From: an uncultured Anaerolineaceae bacterium
GTDB lineage: Bacteria; Chloroflexota; Anaerolineae; Anaerolineales; Anaerolineaceae
Direction of reading: 5' to 3'
Assembly (NCBI GenBank): GCA_927443345.1
Contig: CAKMKJ010000023.1
Location: 1-64,000, forward strand
DNA length: 64,000 nucleotides
Each line of letters begins with the position of its first letter. Positions within the stretch are counted from its first letter, which is position 1. The notes beneath the pieces were generated by a model that did no database searches, was not told the DNA's origin, and was given only the letters and a program-made list of their open reading frames with translations. This document shows positions 19,680-30,468 of the stretch, one piece after another. Made by a program: the position numbers and the translations under genes.

Positions 19680-20450
19680 CTACTTTCGATTAACAACGTT
19701 TTCATAAATCCAACAAGATATATCAGCATGAATTTTGTGTAAGAAAATTTGAAAAGGTGTTGAATAACGAGATGCAACCTGAAATTCGTCATTGTATTGT
19801 GCTTTAGAATTTGAGCTGGTAATAGAGGTAGGGTATATGCGAAATTTAGATAGGTATTGGTTAATGAACTTCAACTTATGCTGCTTTGTAACTCTAAGCC
19901 AATAGTCATAATCCATAGCATTGCGGAATTGGTCATTAAATAAACCTATCGATTGTATCAATCCTGTTCGCCAAAAGGTTGAGGGTTGCGAGACATAATC
20001 CATAACCGTCAGACAACTATCAATTCCCAACTTGAGCCAAAAATTCTTGTAATGTTTAATAAAAGCACGGGTTTCAATACCCTTCTCATTTATGTTAATA
20101 CATTTTCCAGTCAGTATTTGGCAATCTGGATGTTCAACGAAATATTGTCCAACTGTCAAAAGTGTGTTTGGCATGTAGACGTCATCAGAATTTAAATATG
20201 CTACCACCTCACCCGTGACCATCTTCAAACCTTTGTTTATTGCATCCACTTGACCTTCATCAGGCTCGCTAATCCATGTCAGTGAGTCGGCATACTTTTT
20301 GAGGATTTCATGTGTGCCGTCTGTAGAACCACCATCTAATACAATCAGCTCAAGATTTGGATAATTTTGGGTCAGTACACTTTGAATTGTCTCATCGATA
20401 AACCTAGCTTGATTCAATGTTGGTACAATGATAGAAATTTTCGGAAACAT
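19680..20450 (-). CDS. Family 2 glycosyltransferase
   Basis: A 256-residue GT-A fold transferase. The N-terminus (KISIIVPTLNQ) is the usual GT2 nucleotide-binding strand, NSDD near residue 90 is the DxD-type metal and nucleotide-sugar site, and DYDYWLR near 185 is the usual acceptor-side motif. No membrane helices, so it probably acts on the cytoplasmic side on lipid-linked glycans. It is the only gene of the glycan block on the minus strand, convergent with the epimerase and divergent from the methyltransferase. ATG at 20450 follows TTGAGAG. Confidence 0.87.
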   Translation of the reverse strand: MFPKISIIVPTLNQARFIDETIQSVLTQNYPNLELIVLDGGSTDGTHEILKKYADSLTWISEPDEGQVDAINKGLKMVTGEVVAYLNSDDVYMPNTLLTVGQYFVEHPDCQILTGKCININEKGIETRAFIKHYKNFWLKLGIDSCLTVMDYVSQPSTFWRTGLIQSIGLFNDQFRNAMDYDYWLRVTKQHKLKFINQYLSKFRIYPTSITSSNSKAQYNDEFQVASRYSTPFQIFLHKIHADISCWIYENVVNRK

Positions 20451-20728
20451 ACACTCTCAATATATTTGGAATAGGTAAATTATAAGTGATAATCGGTTAC
20501 TCGGAATTTTAGTTTATTGATCATTACTTATTATGCGTATTGGTAATTTTCGAATTACAGGGGATTGCTACTTTGTTATATTTATACCACTTACAAACAT
20601 ATTACAATCTTCGCTCAACACCACCTACCCAATAAGAAACTGTATAATGTTATTTGAAATATTGATTCATTTTCAAGCTTTTAAAATAATTCGAATTGGA
20701 CTATTTTTTTGGGGCTCTGTGAGGACAG

Positions 20729-22003
20729 ATGATAAAAGAAATTCAACATTGTCGTATATGTGGAGGCGTTGCCCTTCAACCAATTATTGATTTAGGTTCT
20801 CAAACCCTCACTGGGATTTTTCCTTTTTCATTGGATACAAAAATAACTAAAGGTCCACTGGAATTAGTTCGCTGTGATGATGATATTAATCAAAACGCCT
20901 GTGGATTGCTTCAATTGCGTCATTCTTATAATCGCGATGAAATGTACGGCTTGAATTACGGCTACCGATCTGGGTTAAACAAATCCATGCTTGCACATTT
21001 GAGAACCATCGTTGAGAAGATTCAAGGACTCGTCAAACTTAATCCTGGTGATCATGTTTTAGACATCGGTAGCAACGATGGTTCTTTTTTGTCTTTTTAC
21101 GATGAACTTCCAGGTTTGAAGCTAATAGGGATTGATCCAACCGGTATCAAGTTTAAGCGTTATTACCAACCCCGAATTCATTTGATTCCAGAATTTTTTT
21201 CGGCATCAGAAATTAAAAAACACTTTGGGGCGCAAAAAATGCGGGTGGTTACTTCTATTTCGATGTTTTACGACCTTGAACAACCATTGCTATTTGTTAA
21301 TGAGATCAATGAAGTACTCGCTGATGATGGCATTTTGGTGCTTGAGCAGAGTTACATGCCAACCATGCTAGAAGTGACCGCTTATGACACGATCTGTCAT
21401 GAGCATTTGGAATATTACAGCCTTAAACAAATCAGATGGTTAGCCGACAAGACCGGGTTAAAGATAATCCATGTTTCATTAAATGACACCAATGGCGGTA
21501 GTTTTTGCCTAGCACTTGCAAAGAAAACTTCCTCCTATCCCGAAGCAGAACTTGATATCCAGTCTCTTCTAAATAGTGAGAGAAAAATGGGGCTGAATAA
21601 TTCTGGTCCATATCAAGCTTTTACACAAAGAGTACTTCTCCATAAGGAAGAATTAATAAAGTTTTTTGCCCAAGCCCGAATGGATGATAAAAAGGTTATA
21701 GGTTATGGCGCATCAACCAAAGGCAATGTCATCCTTCAATACTGCGGTATTACAAAAAATGATCTGCCGTATATTGCCGAAGTAAATCCAGACAAGTTTG
21801 GTTGTTATACTCCCGGTACACATATACCCATAATTTCTGAACAGCAAGCTCGAGACATGCAACCTGACTATTTTTTTGTGCTTCCATGGCACTTTAGACA
21901 AAGCATTATTGAACGGGAACAGGAGTACTTGAATAAAGGGGGTGTGCTCGTGTTCCCACTCCCTGAAATCGAACTTTTCTCACAATCAACAGGTCACAAG
22001 TAA
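20729..22003 (+). CDS. Sugar-nucleotide C-methyltransferase (class I SAM, with zinc-binding N-terminus)
   Basis: A 424-residue enzyme of the NDP-hexose C-methyltransferase type (TylCIII/NovU-like). It has an N-terminal CxxCGG zinc motif (residues 8-12), a central SAM-binding domain with LDIGSNDGSFL (about 112-122), the family motif CHEHLEYYS, and a C-terminal Methyltransf_14-like domain with GYGASTKGN. Such enzymes place a methyl on C-3 or C-5 of a keto-sugar nucleotide, giving branched deoxysugars. GTGAGGA precedes the ATG. Its stop overlaps the next start by one base (TAATG), so the pair is translationally coupled with the GMD-like gene, which would supply a 4-keto sugar. Confidence 0.88.
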   Translation: MIKEIQHCRICGGVALQPIIDLGSQTLTGIFPFSLDTKITKGPLELVRCDDDINQNACGLLQLRHSYNRDEMYGLNYGYRSGLNKSMLAHLRTIVEKIQGLVKLNPGDHVLDIGSNDGSFLSFYDELPGLKLIGIDPTGIKFKRYYQPRIHLIPEFFSASEIKKHFGAQKMRVVTSISMFYDLEQPLLFVNEINEVLADDGILVLEQSYMPTMLEVTAYDTICHEHLEYYSLKQIRWLADKTGLKIIHVSLNDTNGGSFCLALAKKTSSYPEAELDIQSLLNSERKMGLNNSGPYQAFTQRVLLHKEELIKFFAQARMDDKKVIGYGASTKGNVILQYCGITKNDLPYIAEVNPDKFGCYTPGTHIPIISEQQARDMQPDYFFVLPWHFRQSIIEREQEYLNKGGVLVFPLPEIELFSQSTGHK

Positions 22004-22947
22004 TGAAAAGCGCCGTTGTAATTGGATCAAATGGGCAAGACGGACATTACCTGTCTCTCAGCCTGGAACAAGCAGGATATAAGGTAATCCGCATAGACCA
22101 GGCGTTGCTTAATCCATCTGATTTTTTTGCGTCAAGAAAACCATTTGATATCTGTCGATCGGATCATACCGATTCATTGCTCAAAAGCTTGCAGCCCGAT
22201 GAGATCTATCATCTTGCAGCCTTTCATCAATCAGCACAGGATGATTATGTTGAATCCTTGGAGATTCTTGAAAAAAGTGTTTTGGTAAACGAATTTTCTC
22301 TGTTTAATTTATTAAGTTCTATTACAAAATTCTCCCCTAATACCAGGTTATTTTATGCTGCATCTTCGTTGATTTTTGGCGAGCCTGAATCCGAAATTCA
22401 AACTGAAAACACACCCATTAATCCAGTAACACTGTATGGCATCACCAAAGCCTCAGGGTTATATCTTTGCAGAAAATTCCGCAAAGAACAAGGTATCTAT
22501 GCCGCCTGCGGCATTCTCTATAATCACGAATCTCCAAGAAGGGCTGAGAATTTCCTTTCAAAAAAAATCGCCATAGGTATAGCAAATGCCTTGAAAGACA
22601 AGAACTATATTTTGGAATTGGGAAATTTGAGCGCTTACGCCGATTGGGGATACGCTCCTGATTATGTTGAGGCTATGAAATTGATTCTGGATCAAGAAAA
22701 GCCGGATGATTATATAGTGGCGACCGGTGAAAAACATTCAGTAAAAGATTTTGTCTCAATTGCCTTTCAATCTGCTGGTCTGGATTGGACAAAACATGTC
22801 AAGGAAACACCTGGTATCGTTAAGAGGATAACTACTCCGCTGATTGGAGACTCAAGCAAACTGCGAAAAAAATCCGGGTGGAAACCCAGCTTGACTTTTG
22901 ATCAATTGGTAAAGACTCTGGTTGACAAAGGGGTAGATTTTGAATAA
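22003..22947 (+). CDS. GDP-mannose 4,6-dehydratase-like SDR
   Basis: A 314-residue extended SDR. GSNGQDG (residues 8-14) matches the GxxGQDG signature of GDP-mannose 4,6-dehydratases, LYGITK gives the active-site YxxxK, and YNHESPRR is the GMD-family substrate-loop motif (NHESPRRG). It is shorter than usual GMDs (340-370). It could instead be a GDP-4-keto-6-deoxymannose reductase-like relative, but the signature favours the dehydratase: GDP-mannose to GDP-4-keto-6-deoxymannose. Coupled at both ends to its neighbours (1-nt and 8-nt overlaps). Confidence 0.82.
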   Translation: MKSAVVIGSNGQDGHYLSLSLEQAGYKVIRIDQALLNPSDFFASRKPFDICRSDHTDSLLKSLQPDEIYHLAAFHQSAQDDYVESLEILEKSVLVNEFSLFNLLSSITKFSPNTRLFYAASSLIFGEPESEIQTENTPINPVTLYGITKASGLYLCRKFRKEQGIYAACGILYNHESPRRAENFLSKKIAIGIANALKDKNYILELGNLSAYADWGYAPDYVEAMKLILDQEKPDDYIVATGEKHSVKDFVSIAFQSAGLDWTKHVKETPGIVKRITTPLIGDSSKLRKKSGWKPSLTFDQLVKTLVDKGVDFE

Positions 22948-24388
22948 AAAGATTGAATCAAGGGGTCTGATTTTCATACCCACTTATAATGAACGAGAAA
23001 ATGTTGAGAAATTGATCAACCAACTTGATCAACTGCACTTGGGTTTTGATCTCCTTTTTGTTGATGATAATTCGCCAGATAAGACCGGTGAAATACTGGA
23101 TAGTATCGCATCAAATCGAGAGGATCTATTTGTGATCCACCGTCCATCCAAACTGGGAATTGGCAGCGCCCACATTGACGGTATTGATTGGGCATACAAA
23201 AAGGATTATCAATTGCTGATCACCATGGATAGTGATTTTTCCCATTCCCCGGCATATATTCTAAAGTTGCTTGAGAATGCAAAAAACTCAGATGTGGTGG
23301 TTGGCTCCCGTTATTTACAAAAAAACAGTCTCAGTGAATGGAATATTCGGCGAAAGTTCCTGACACATATGGGACATTTCTTAACAATGTTGTTTTTAGG
23401 GATGCCTTATGACGCAACAGGTGCATTCCGATTATATCGTTTGGACAGGATAGCACAAAAATGCTTTCACAGTGAAAGATCACTGGGCTATTCGTTTTTC
23501 TTCGAAAGCCTGTTTCTTTTGTTTAAGAACCATTACAAAGTCACTGAAGTCGCAATTGATCTGCCAGCACGTACCTACGGTACCTCAAAAATGAAAATGT
23601 CAGATGCCCTTTATAGTATGGTAATGCTGGTTCAATTGGTTTTCCTGAATATATTTAATCCGGGAATTTTCTTTGTGGGTAGAACTGACAAAGAAATACA
23701 GACAGATAAGGATCTTCATGACGACCAATCATGGGATGATTATTGGAAAAAACAACAATCAGTAAATAACTGGTTATATGATCGAATTGCTGAATTTGTC
23801 AGACACTTTCTCATTCGACCTTATCTAAATAAATTTATTCGAAAGCATTTATCGAAAGGCAGCACTCTTGTCCATGCTGGCTGTGGAAGTGGCCAGGTGG
23901 ATTACGATATAACCAATGAATTTTCAGTTATTGCGGTCGATATTTCTATTAATGCACTTGAAATCTATCGGGGTAATCATTCACAAATTGAGAAAATGAT
24001 GCAGAATGACATCCGCAATATGGATTTCGCAGATGCAACCATAGATGGAATTTACTCCCTGGGTGTCATGGAGCATTTTTACCCCGAAGAAATAATGAGG
24101 ATTTTACGGGAGTTTTGTCGCATCCTCAAACCGCAAGGTATAGTTATCCTCTTTTGGCCGCCTAAATTTGGAACCAGCGTCTTATTTCTGAAGGTTTGGC
24201 ATTATCTCCTGAATAATTTTTTCAAGAGGAATATCCAGTTTCACCCTGATGAAGTATCTTTGCTGGAGTCTAAACAGCAAATTGCGGATTTTGCATGTAA
24301 AAGTGGCTTTAATATGGTGGATTATCATTTTGGAATTAATGACTTATTTACCCAAGTGGTCATCGTATTACAAAAAAACAATAAATGA
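22940..24388 (+). CDS. Fusion: DPM1-like GT2 glycosyltransferase + SAM methyltransferase
   Basis: 482 residues. Residues about 8-240 are a polyprenol-phosphate mannose synthase-like GT2 domain (FIPTYNERENV, FVDDNSPDKTG, TMDSDFSHSP). Residues about 290-470 are a class I methyltransferase domain with the SAM motif HAGCGSGQ and the later LGVMEHFYPEE. The frame starts at TTG 22940, inside the end of the previous gene, with no clearly better start. The GT2 half probably loads a sugar from a nucleotide onto polyprenyl phosphate, supplying the GT-C transferases upstream; the second half could methylate the sugar or lipid. The fused order is uncommon. A terminator follows. Confidence 0.85.
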   Translation: MNKKIESRGLIFIPTYNERENVEKLINQLDQLHLGFDLLFVDDNSPDKTGEILDSIASNREDLFVIHRPSKLGIGSAHIDGIDWAYKKDYQLLITMDSDFSHSPAYILKLLENAKNSDVVVGSRYLQKNSLSEWNIRRKFLTHMGHFLTMLFLGMPYDATGAFRLYRLDRIAQKCFHSERSLGYSFFFESLFLLFKNHYKVTEVAIDLPARTYGTSKMKMSDALYSMVMLVQLVFLNIFNPGIFFVGRTDKEIQTDKDLHDDQSWDDYWKKQQSVNNWLYDRIAEFVRHFLIRPYLNKFIRKHLSKGSTLVHAGCGSGQVDYDITNEFSVIAVDISINALEIYRGNHSQIEKMMQNDIRNMDFADATIDGIYSLGVMEHFYPEEIMRILREFCRILKPQGIVILFWPPKFGTSVLFLKVWHYLLNNFFKRNIQFHPDEVSLLESKQQIADFACKSGFNMVDYHFGINDLFTQVVIVLQKNNK

Positions 24389-24416
24389 ATTTAAAAAAAA
24401 GATCGACAATCAGGAA

Positions 24417-24449
24417 CTCAAAGTCTTGCCATTGACTTTGAGCATTTTT
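24417..24449 (+). terminator. Rho-independent terminator of the glycan gene block
   Basis: Perfect 9-bp stem CTCAAAGTC/GACTTTGAG followed by CATTTTT. Confidence 0.8.
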
Positions 24450-24511
24450 ATCACCTGAATTTATTTATTTTCTCAATATAGCTGCTTGAAAATAAATAAA
24501 AACTGGTTACA

Positions 24512-24539
24512 ATAAACTTTATAAACCACTTTAGTTTAT
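24512..24539 (+). promoter_or_regulatory. Inverted repeat, probable TetR operator
   Basis: Arms ATAAACT and AGTTTAT separated by 14 nt, directly before the TetR gene. The position and symmetry suit autoregulation by the protein encoded next; binding is inferred. Confidence 0.5.
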
Positions 24540-24549
24540 GGAGTTTATT

Positions 24550-25101
24550 ATGATCGAACAGCCTCAGCTCTTTACTGAAGCAATGAACCTCTACGGGGAT
24601 AGAGGTGTCAAATTTACCATGGACGAACTCGCTTCACGCCTCTGCATTAGTAAAAAAACGCTTTATGAAATGGTGCGCTCAAAGGAGGATTTGTTCATTC
24701 AAGTAATCGATTTCTATTTTAGGGGGGTTGCAGACCTGCAGAATACCATCCACACTGACAGGAATCTTTCTGCCATTGATAAATTGAAGAAATTATTATG
24801 CGCCACCCCTGATTTTGTCATTCGCAAAGTGCATTTGCATGAGCTAAAGATGAGTTATCCCAATGCATTTAAGGTGCTTGACGACAAATTGCGTCTCGGC
24901 TGGGACAAAACCTTTTCCGTTTTAGATCAAGCCAAGGCGGAAGGCTCCGTAAGGGAAATTGATAATCACTTATTCAGCAAAATCTATGCTTCTGCCATTG
25001 AAGAAGTCATTCTGAGCAATGAGAATGAGATACTTTTGACATTCAGACAACAACAGGAACAGATCGTAGATTTGCTGCTCTTCGGAATATGCAAAAATTA
25101 G
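24550..25101 (+). CDS. TetR family transcriptional regulator
   Basis: A 183-residue regulator with an N-terminal helix-turn-helix (FTMDELASRLCISKKTLYEMVRSKEDLF) and a C-terminal ligand domain of no recognised type. The frame is open four codons further up (ATG 24538), but TGGAG is well spaced only for ATG 24550. It lies 50 bp before the propeller-protein gene in the same direction, so it may control that gene as well as itself. Confidence 0.85.
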   Translation: MIEQPQLFTEAMNLYGDRGVKFTMDELASRLCISKKTLYEMVRSKEDLFIQVIDFYFRGVADLQNTIHTDRNLSAIDKLKKLLCATPDFVIRKVHLHELKMSYPNAFKVLDDKLRLGWDKTFSVLDQAKAEGSVREIDNHLFSKIYASAIEEVILSNENEILLTFRQQQEQIVDLLLFGICKN

Positions 25102-25150
25102 TTCAGATTATGGTGTTCACATTCTTAAACAAATAAGGAAAAAAAACAAC

Positions 25151-27754
25151 ATGAAAAATAATAAAAGCACAAAATCGCCAACTTCATCCAAAGGTGCACC
25201 AAAGAAGAACCGACGTGTCGGATTAATCATCTTCATGTCGCTTGTGGTGATTGCTGCACTTATTTACATCGTTATGTTTGTGCCTTTTGGAAAACATGAC
25301 TTTTCCGCCGCAACAACAACATCTTTATCAGCAGATGGCAATTTTGAATATAGCATACCGCTTGACCCCTCCAGCCCATGGGCCAAGTTCCGCGCTAATG
25401 ATCTGCAAAACGGCCGAACCCCCGTCGAACCTGCCGCAAACGACCTTGAACCATGGTCTTACCGCACAGGCAAAGGTATTTTCTCATCGCCCGTCGTAGA
25501 TGGTGACGGCAATGTATATGTCGGTTCAGCAGACACCTATTTCTACTGCTTCAATCCAGACGGCAGCGTGAAATGGTCGGTAAAAACCGGTGAAATCATT
25601 GATTCGTCTGCGCTTCTTGACAACCAGGGATTCGTCTATTTTGGATCCGGTGATGCCAATGTCTACAAGGTCAACCGAGAAACAGGCGAGGTCATCTGGA
25701 AATCCGCAGCACATTCAGTTGAAGAGGTTGAAGAAGAATTTGGCATCAAAACCTACAATGTCAATTGGTTTGAGGGCAATATTGGCATACTCCAAGATGG
25801 CACCTTGTTGGCGCCCAACGACAATTATCTGGTTTATTCACTTGACCGTGAGACAGGCGATAAAAAGACGATCTTCCTCTCAAATGAAATGGTATGGTCG
25901 CTCCCATCGATCAACATTGAAACTGGCAAACTTTTCTTTGCCTCCTGCAATCAGATCCTCCAAAACGTATTTGGATACGACCTCTCAGGCAAACGTGAAT
26001 GGCTGAGCGGAAGTTTTGGTACTGTTGCGGCCACGACCATGCTCACCAACACATCTGATAAAGGCGCAGTACTTGTGGGGGGCTTCGACGGCTATCTGCG
26101 CGCTTTTGCGCAAGACTCAGGCAAATTGCTGTGGAAATTTGGCACAAAAGATCACATCTATGCCAGCCCGGCCCAACTCTCTGACGGCACAATCATCCAA
26201 CCAAGCACGGATGGCACCCTCTATGCCATCAACGCCGAAACCGGAAAAGTCATTTGGGAATTCGACACCCTTGAACCCATTCGTTCTTCGCCGGCTGTGG
26301 ATGGAAACGACAATATATATTTTGGAAACGGTGAAGGCAAACTTTACAGCATCAACCCTGATGGCACCTTGCGCTGGAGTTATCAACTCATCACTGACCT
26401 GAGAAATGACCTCAACGGTTCACCTGCCCTTGGTTTTGACGGCATCTACATCGCCGGTGAAAGCGGAGAAGTGTTTTTTGTGCCTTACGACTTTCCGCTA
26501 ACAGCTGCCGGCAAAGCAGATCCACGAAGTTACGCATCCGGAGAGAATATGCCTGTGGATGGCGCCAGCCTGGTATATACAAGCTCCTTCGGCGCATTAC
26601 AACTCACCCCTGACAGCGCTATTGACGGGAATACGCCAATCACGGTCACACTATTAGTCCGCGAAAATGGGGATAATGTCCTTTCTGCTCTGGATAGAAA
26701 AAGCATCAAAGTGATTATTCCAAATAACGAGCAATTCCGCGTCGAAGTGGGAGCTACAAACAAGTTCATCAACATTATCCCCACCGAGACCTGGGTGCCA
26801 GATGCAGACGGAAATATCGCTGTAACCATCACTGGTGGATACAAAACCAATCTCAATCGTTTTGGGCTAAAGTTCTTTGGCGGCAAAAAGGCTGGAACAT
26901 TAGAAGAGACTTTTACATTCAAGGTCAATAAACCTTCAGGCGCTGAAAATCCGTTTATGACTGCGGTTGAAGACAGTCAACAAAGTATGCTTGAGTTTTC
27001 ACGCCTCTCTGTGCCAACACCCTCAATGCTGCCCTCTTACAATCAAATTGGGTTTGACTCACTGCACTATGTGGGCGGCGCTGTTACGAAAAATACCAAT
27101 GGTCAGATGGTGGTTTGGGTCATTGAAGGACGGTTGAATGAAGACGGAAAAACCAGCATTGATCCCAATGCCATCACACGCTATCCGTTGTTGCTCAGCT
27201 ATGACAACGGATTGGTGACGTTTTCAAATTATGACGGGTTCAAGATCAAATTCATTGGCTCATGGGATATGCCCTTCGCCGCTTATCGTATCAGCAGCAC
27301 ACTCAATGAGGCTGGCACATTGGCAGAAAACGCCACCGTAATTGCTGTAACCAACTGCGATGAAATCAAATTCTATGGCATTGGTCTCAAACTGGTTGGC
27401 ATGAGCGAATTCAAAACGGGACAGATGTTTGTGCGCGGTGGAACCAACATCTCGCAATGGCAGAATGCCTTTAAGCCCGAAGGTGTGGGAGAAATTACAA
27501 TAACAAACGACGAAGCCAGGGTGACCGCAACTTTTAGCAACTCTTCACTCAAAGCAGATGAGCATGTTTACAGCATCATGCTGACCGATGAAAACGATAA
27601 CCCGCTTCCGCTTTATTACACCAATAACACGACCATTGAAGCCAACACTGATGGGACGATTAAATCAATCACTTATACCTTCGACAAAGGTGAAGAGATT
27701 TCAATGGCTAAAACTTATGTAATAGTCGATACCTATCCAGTCTTTACTCGCTAA
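25151..27754 (+). CDS. Membrane-anchored PQQ-like beta-propeller protein
   Basis: 867 residues. A lysine-rich cytoplasmic start, one membrane helix (about 23-45), then an extracytoplasmic part. Residues about 75-440 hold repeated propeller blades of the PQQ-binding-like type (SSPVVDGDGNVYVGS, YVYFGSGD, SPAQLSDG, SSPAVDGNDNIYFGN), each ending in a W-S/W-E strand. From about 450 to the end is beta-rich sequence I do not recognise. No catalytic motif of a quinoprotein dehydrogenase and no c-type haem motif is visible, so a binding or assembly role outside the cell is more likely than oxidation. Preceded by a TetR gene; ends in a terminator. Confidence 0.8.
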   Translation: MKNNKSTKSPTSSKGAPKKNRRVGLIIFMSLVVIAALIYIVMFVPFGKHDFSAATTTSLSADGNFEYSIPLDPSSPWAKFRANDLQNGRTPVEPAANDLEPWSYRTGKGIFSSPVVDGDGNVYVGSADTYFYCFNPDGSVKWSVKTGEIIDSSALLDNQGFVYFGSGDANVYKVNRETGEVIWKSAAHSVEEVEEEFGIKTYNVNWFEGNIGILQDGTLLAPNDNYLVYSLDRETGDKKTIFLSNEMVWSLPSINIETGKLFFASCNQILQNVFGYDLSGKREWLSGSFGTVAATTMLTNTSDKGAVLVGGFDGYLRAFAQDSGKLLWKFGTKDHIYASPAQLSDGTIIQPSTDGTLYAINAETGKVIWEFDTLEPIRSSPAVDGNDNIYFGNGEGKLYSINPDGTLRWSYQLITDLRNDLNGSPALGFDGIYIAGESGEVFFVPYDFPLTAAGKADPRSYASGENMPVDGASLVYTSSFGALQLTPDSAIDGNTPITVTLLVRENGDNVLSALDRKSIKVIIPNNEQFRVEVGATNKFINIIPTETWVPDADGNIAVTITGGYKTNLNRFGLKFFGGKKAGTLEETFTFKVNKPSGAENPFMTAVEDSQQSMLEFSRLSVPTPSMLPSYNQIGFDSLHYVGGAVTKNTNGQMVVWVIEGRLNEDGKTSIDPNAITRYPLLLSYDNGLVTFSNYDGFKIKFIGSWDMPFAAYRISSTLNEAGTLAENATVIAVTNCDEIKFYGIGLKLVGMSEFKTGQMFVRGGTNISQWQNAFKPEGVGEITITNDEARVTATFSNSSLKADEHVYSIMLTDENDNPLPLYYTNNTTIEANTDGTIKSITYTFDKGEEISMAKTYVIVDTYPVFTR

Positions 27755-27773
27755 AGAAAAACACAATAAACTC

Positions 27774-27806
27774 AAAGCGCCAATCCTTTACGGGCTGGCG
27801 CTTTTT
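27774..27806 (+). terminator. Rho-independent terminator after the propeller gene
   Basis: 9-bp stem AAAGCGCCA/TGGCGCTTT with a T-tail. Confidence 0.85.
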
Positions 27807-27840
27807 AATATGCTATTTTTCTATGTCATTGCTCCAAGAA

Positions 27841-28722
27841 TTATTCTTTGAGTCGATATGAGACATAGGCGATGGTTCGGTTATGGGGTGACCACGAGTT
27901 TACGTTCATGGTGCCTTGCCCGCCAAATAACTTGACAATGGTTTTGGATGCTCCACCTTCTGCCGGAATCAAGCGCAGCTCTACATTCTTGTTCGCAGGA
28001 TGGTCGCCCGGATCCACATCTCCTTTGGTATAGGCGATATAAACGACCCAATTGCCATCAGGAGAGACATGCGGGAACCAACAGTTAGCTTCTTCCTTAA
28101 CCATGTGTTCCGGGTTGGAACCGTCCGTTCGCATGCGCCATACTTGCATCAGCCCGGTGCGGGTTGAATTGAACCAAATATGCTCGCCAGTAGGAGAGTA
28201 CTCCGGGCCGTCATCCAGGCCGGGTAAATTGGTAAGTTGAAGTTCGTTGCCTCCATTTACTGAGATCGTAAAAATGTCATACTGACCTCCGCGCTCGGCA
28301 CAATATGCCAGTGTCTGCCCATCAGGCGACCAGCCATGCAGGTAGCTGGGGGCATTCTCGGTCACCAGCCTCGGTTCTCCACCCTCAAGTGGAAAGATGT
28401 AGAGTCGAGATTGTGCGTCTTCATGGCTGTGATGGCTGATAGCAATCTGTGTGTTATCGGGTGAAAGCACATGGTCATTGTTGCAATCAATGGCATATCC
28501 GCTCTCGATTTCTTTGATTGCCCCATTCACCAACTCATACGTATATATGCGGCCTTTACTGTTATAGATCAGGAATTTACCGTCCTGCGTCCAGTTTGGC
28601 GCTTCAATAACATAATCAAATTCTTTTAGCGCTGTTCTTATTCCGGTGAATACATCCACCGTTTCTAAAATACTAAAGGAGTCGCGTTGATCGATCCATG
28701 CTCTTAATGTCTCGATATCCAA
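27841..28722 (-). CDS. TolB-like beta-propeller protein (PD40/WD40-like repeats)
   Basis: A 293-residue protein made of TolB-type blades (SPDGQTLAYCAERGG, SPTGEHIWFNSTR, SPDGNWVVYIAY). No signal peptide or membrane helix, so it is probably cytoplasmic, unlike TolB itself. Similar small propellers are annotated as biopolymer transport proteins or oligogalacturonide lyase-like. I see no lyase motif, so I do not assign activity. The start is TTG at 28722, supported by AGAGGA eight bases before it. It lies downstream of the arabinofuranosidase operon on the same strand but is separated from it by a terminator. Confidence 0.75.
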   Translation of the reverse strand: MDIETLRAWIDQRDSFSILETVDVFTGIRTALKEFDYVIEAPNWTQDGKFLIYNSKGRIYTYELVNGAIKEIESGYAIDCNNDHVLSPDNTQIAISHHSHEDAQSRLYIFPLEGGEPRLVTENAPSYLHGWSPDGQTLAYCAERGGQYDIFTISVNGGNELQLTNLPGLDDGPEYSPTGEHIWFNSTRTGLMQVWRMRTDGSNPEHMVKEEANCWFPHVSPDGNWVVYIAYTKGDVDPGDHPANKNVELRLIPAEGGASKTIVKLFGGQGTMNVNSWSPHNRTIAYVSYRLKE

Positions 28723-28790
28723 TTTTTGGTCCTCTTTTGGGTTTTAATTTATCTTACCATTTATATTATCAAAAGTGGTTAATTTCTGAT

Positions 28791-28825
28791 AATAAAGAGA
28801 GCCCTATGGACCAGATAGGGCTCTC
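28791..28825 (-). terminator. Rho-independent terminator of the arabinofuranoside operon
   Basis: Perfect 11-bp stem GAGAGCCCTAT/ATAGGGCTCTC, followed on the minus strand by TTTATT, after the GH51 gene. Confidence 0.8.
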
Positions 28826-28911
28826 TCTCAACTAGACTCTCTTCAAGGAGAAGGAAAAGTCTACGATGTAATCATTACTTTCAAAAATTAACCAATCAAA
28901 ATCAAATAAAG

Positions 28912-30468
<1,557 letters not shown>

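Noticed and set aside
19509-19742. A 77-codon plus-strand frame after the epimerase gene
   Set aside because: No ribosome binding site, no recognisable motif, and it contains two hairpins and overlaps the convergent GT2 gene; better read as intergenic sequence.
27841-28722. Naming the TolB-like propeller oligogalacturonide lyase or TolB
   Set aside because: It has no signal peptide, no tol-pal neighbours and no visible lyase residues; only the fold can be supported.
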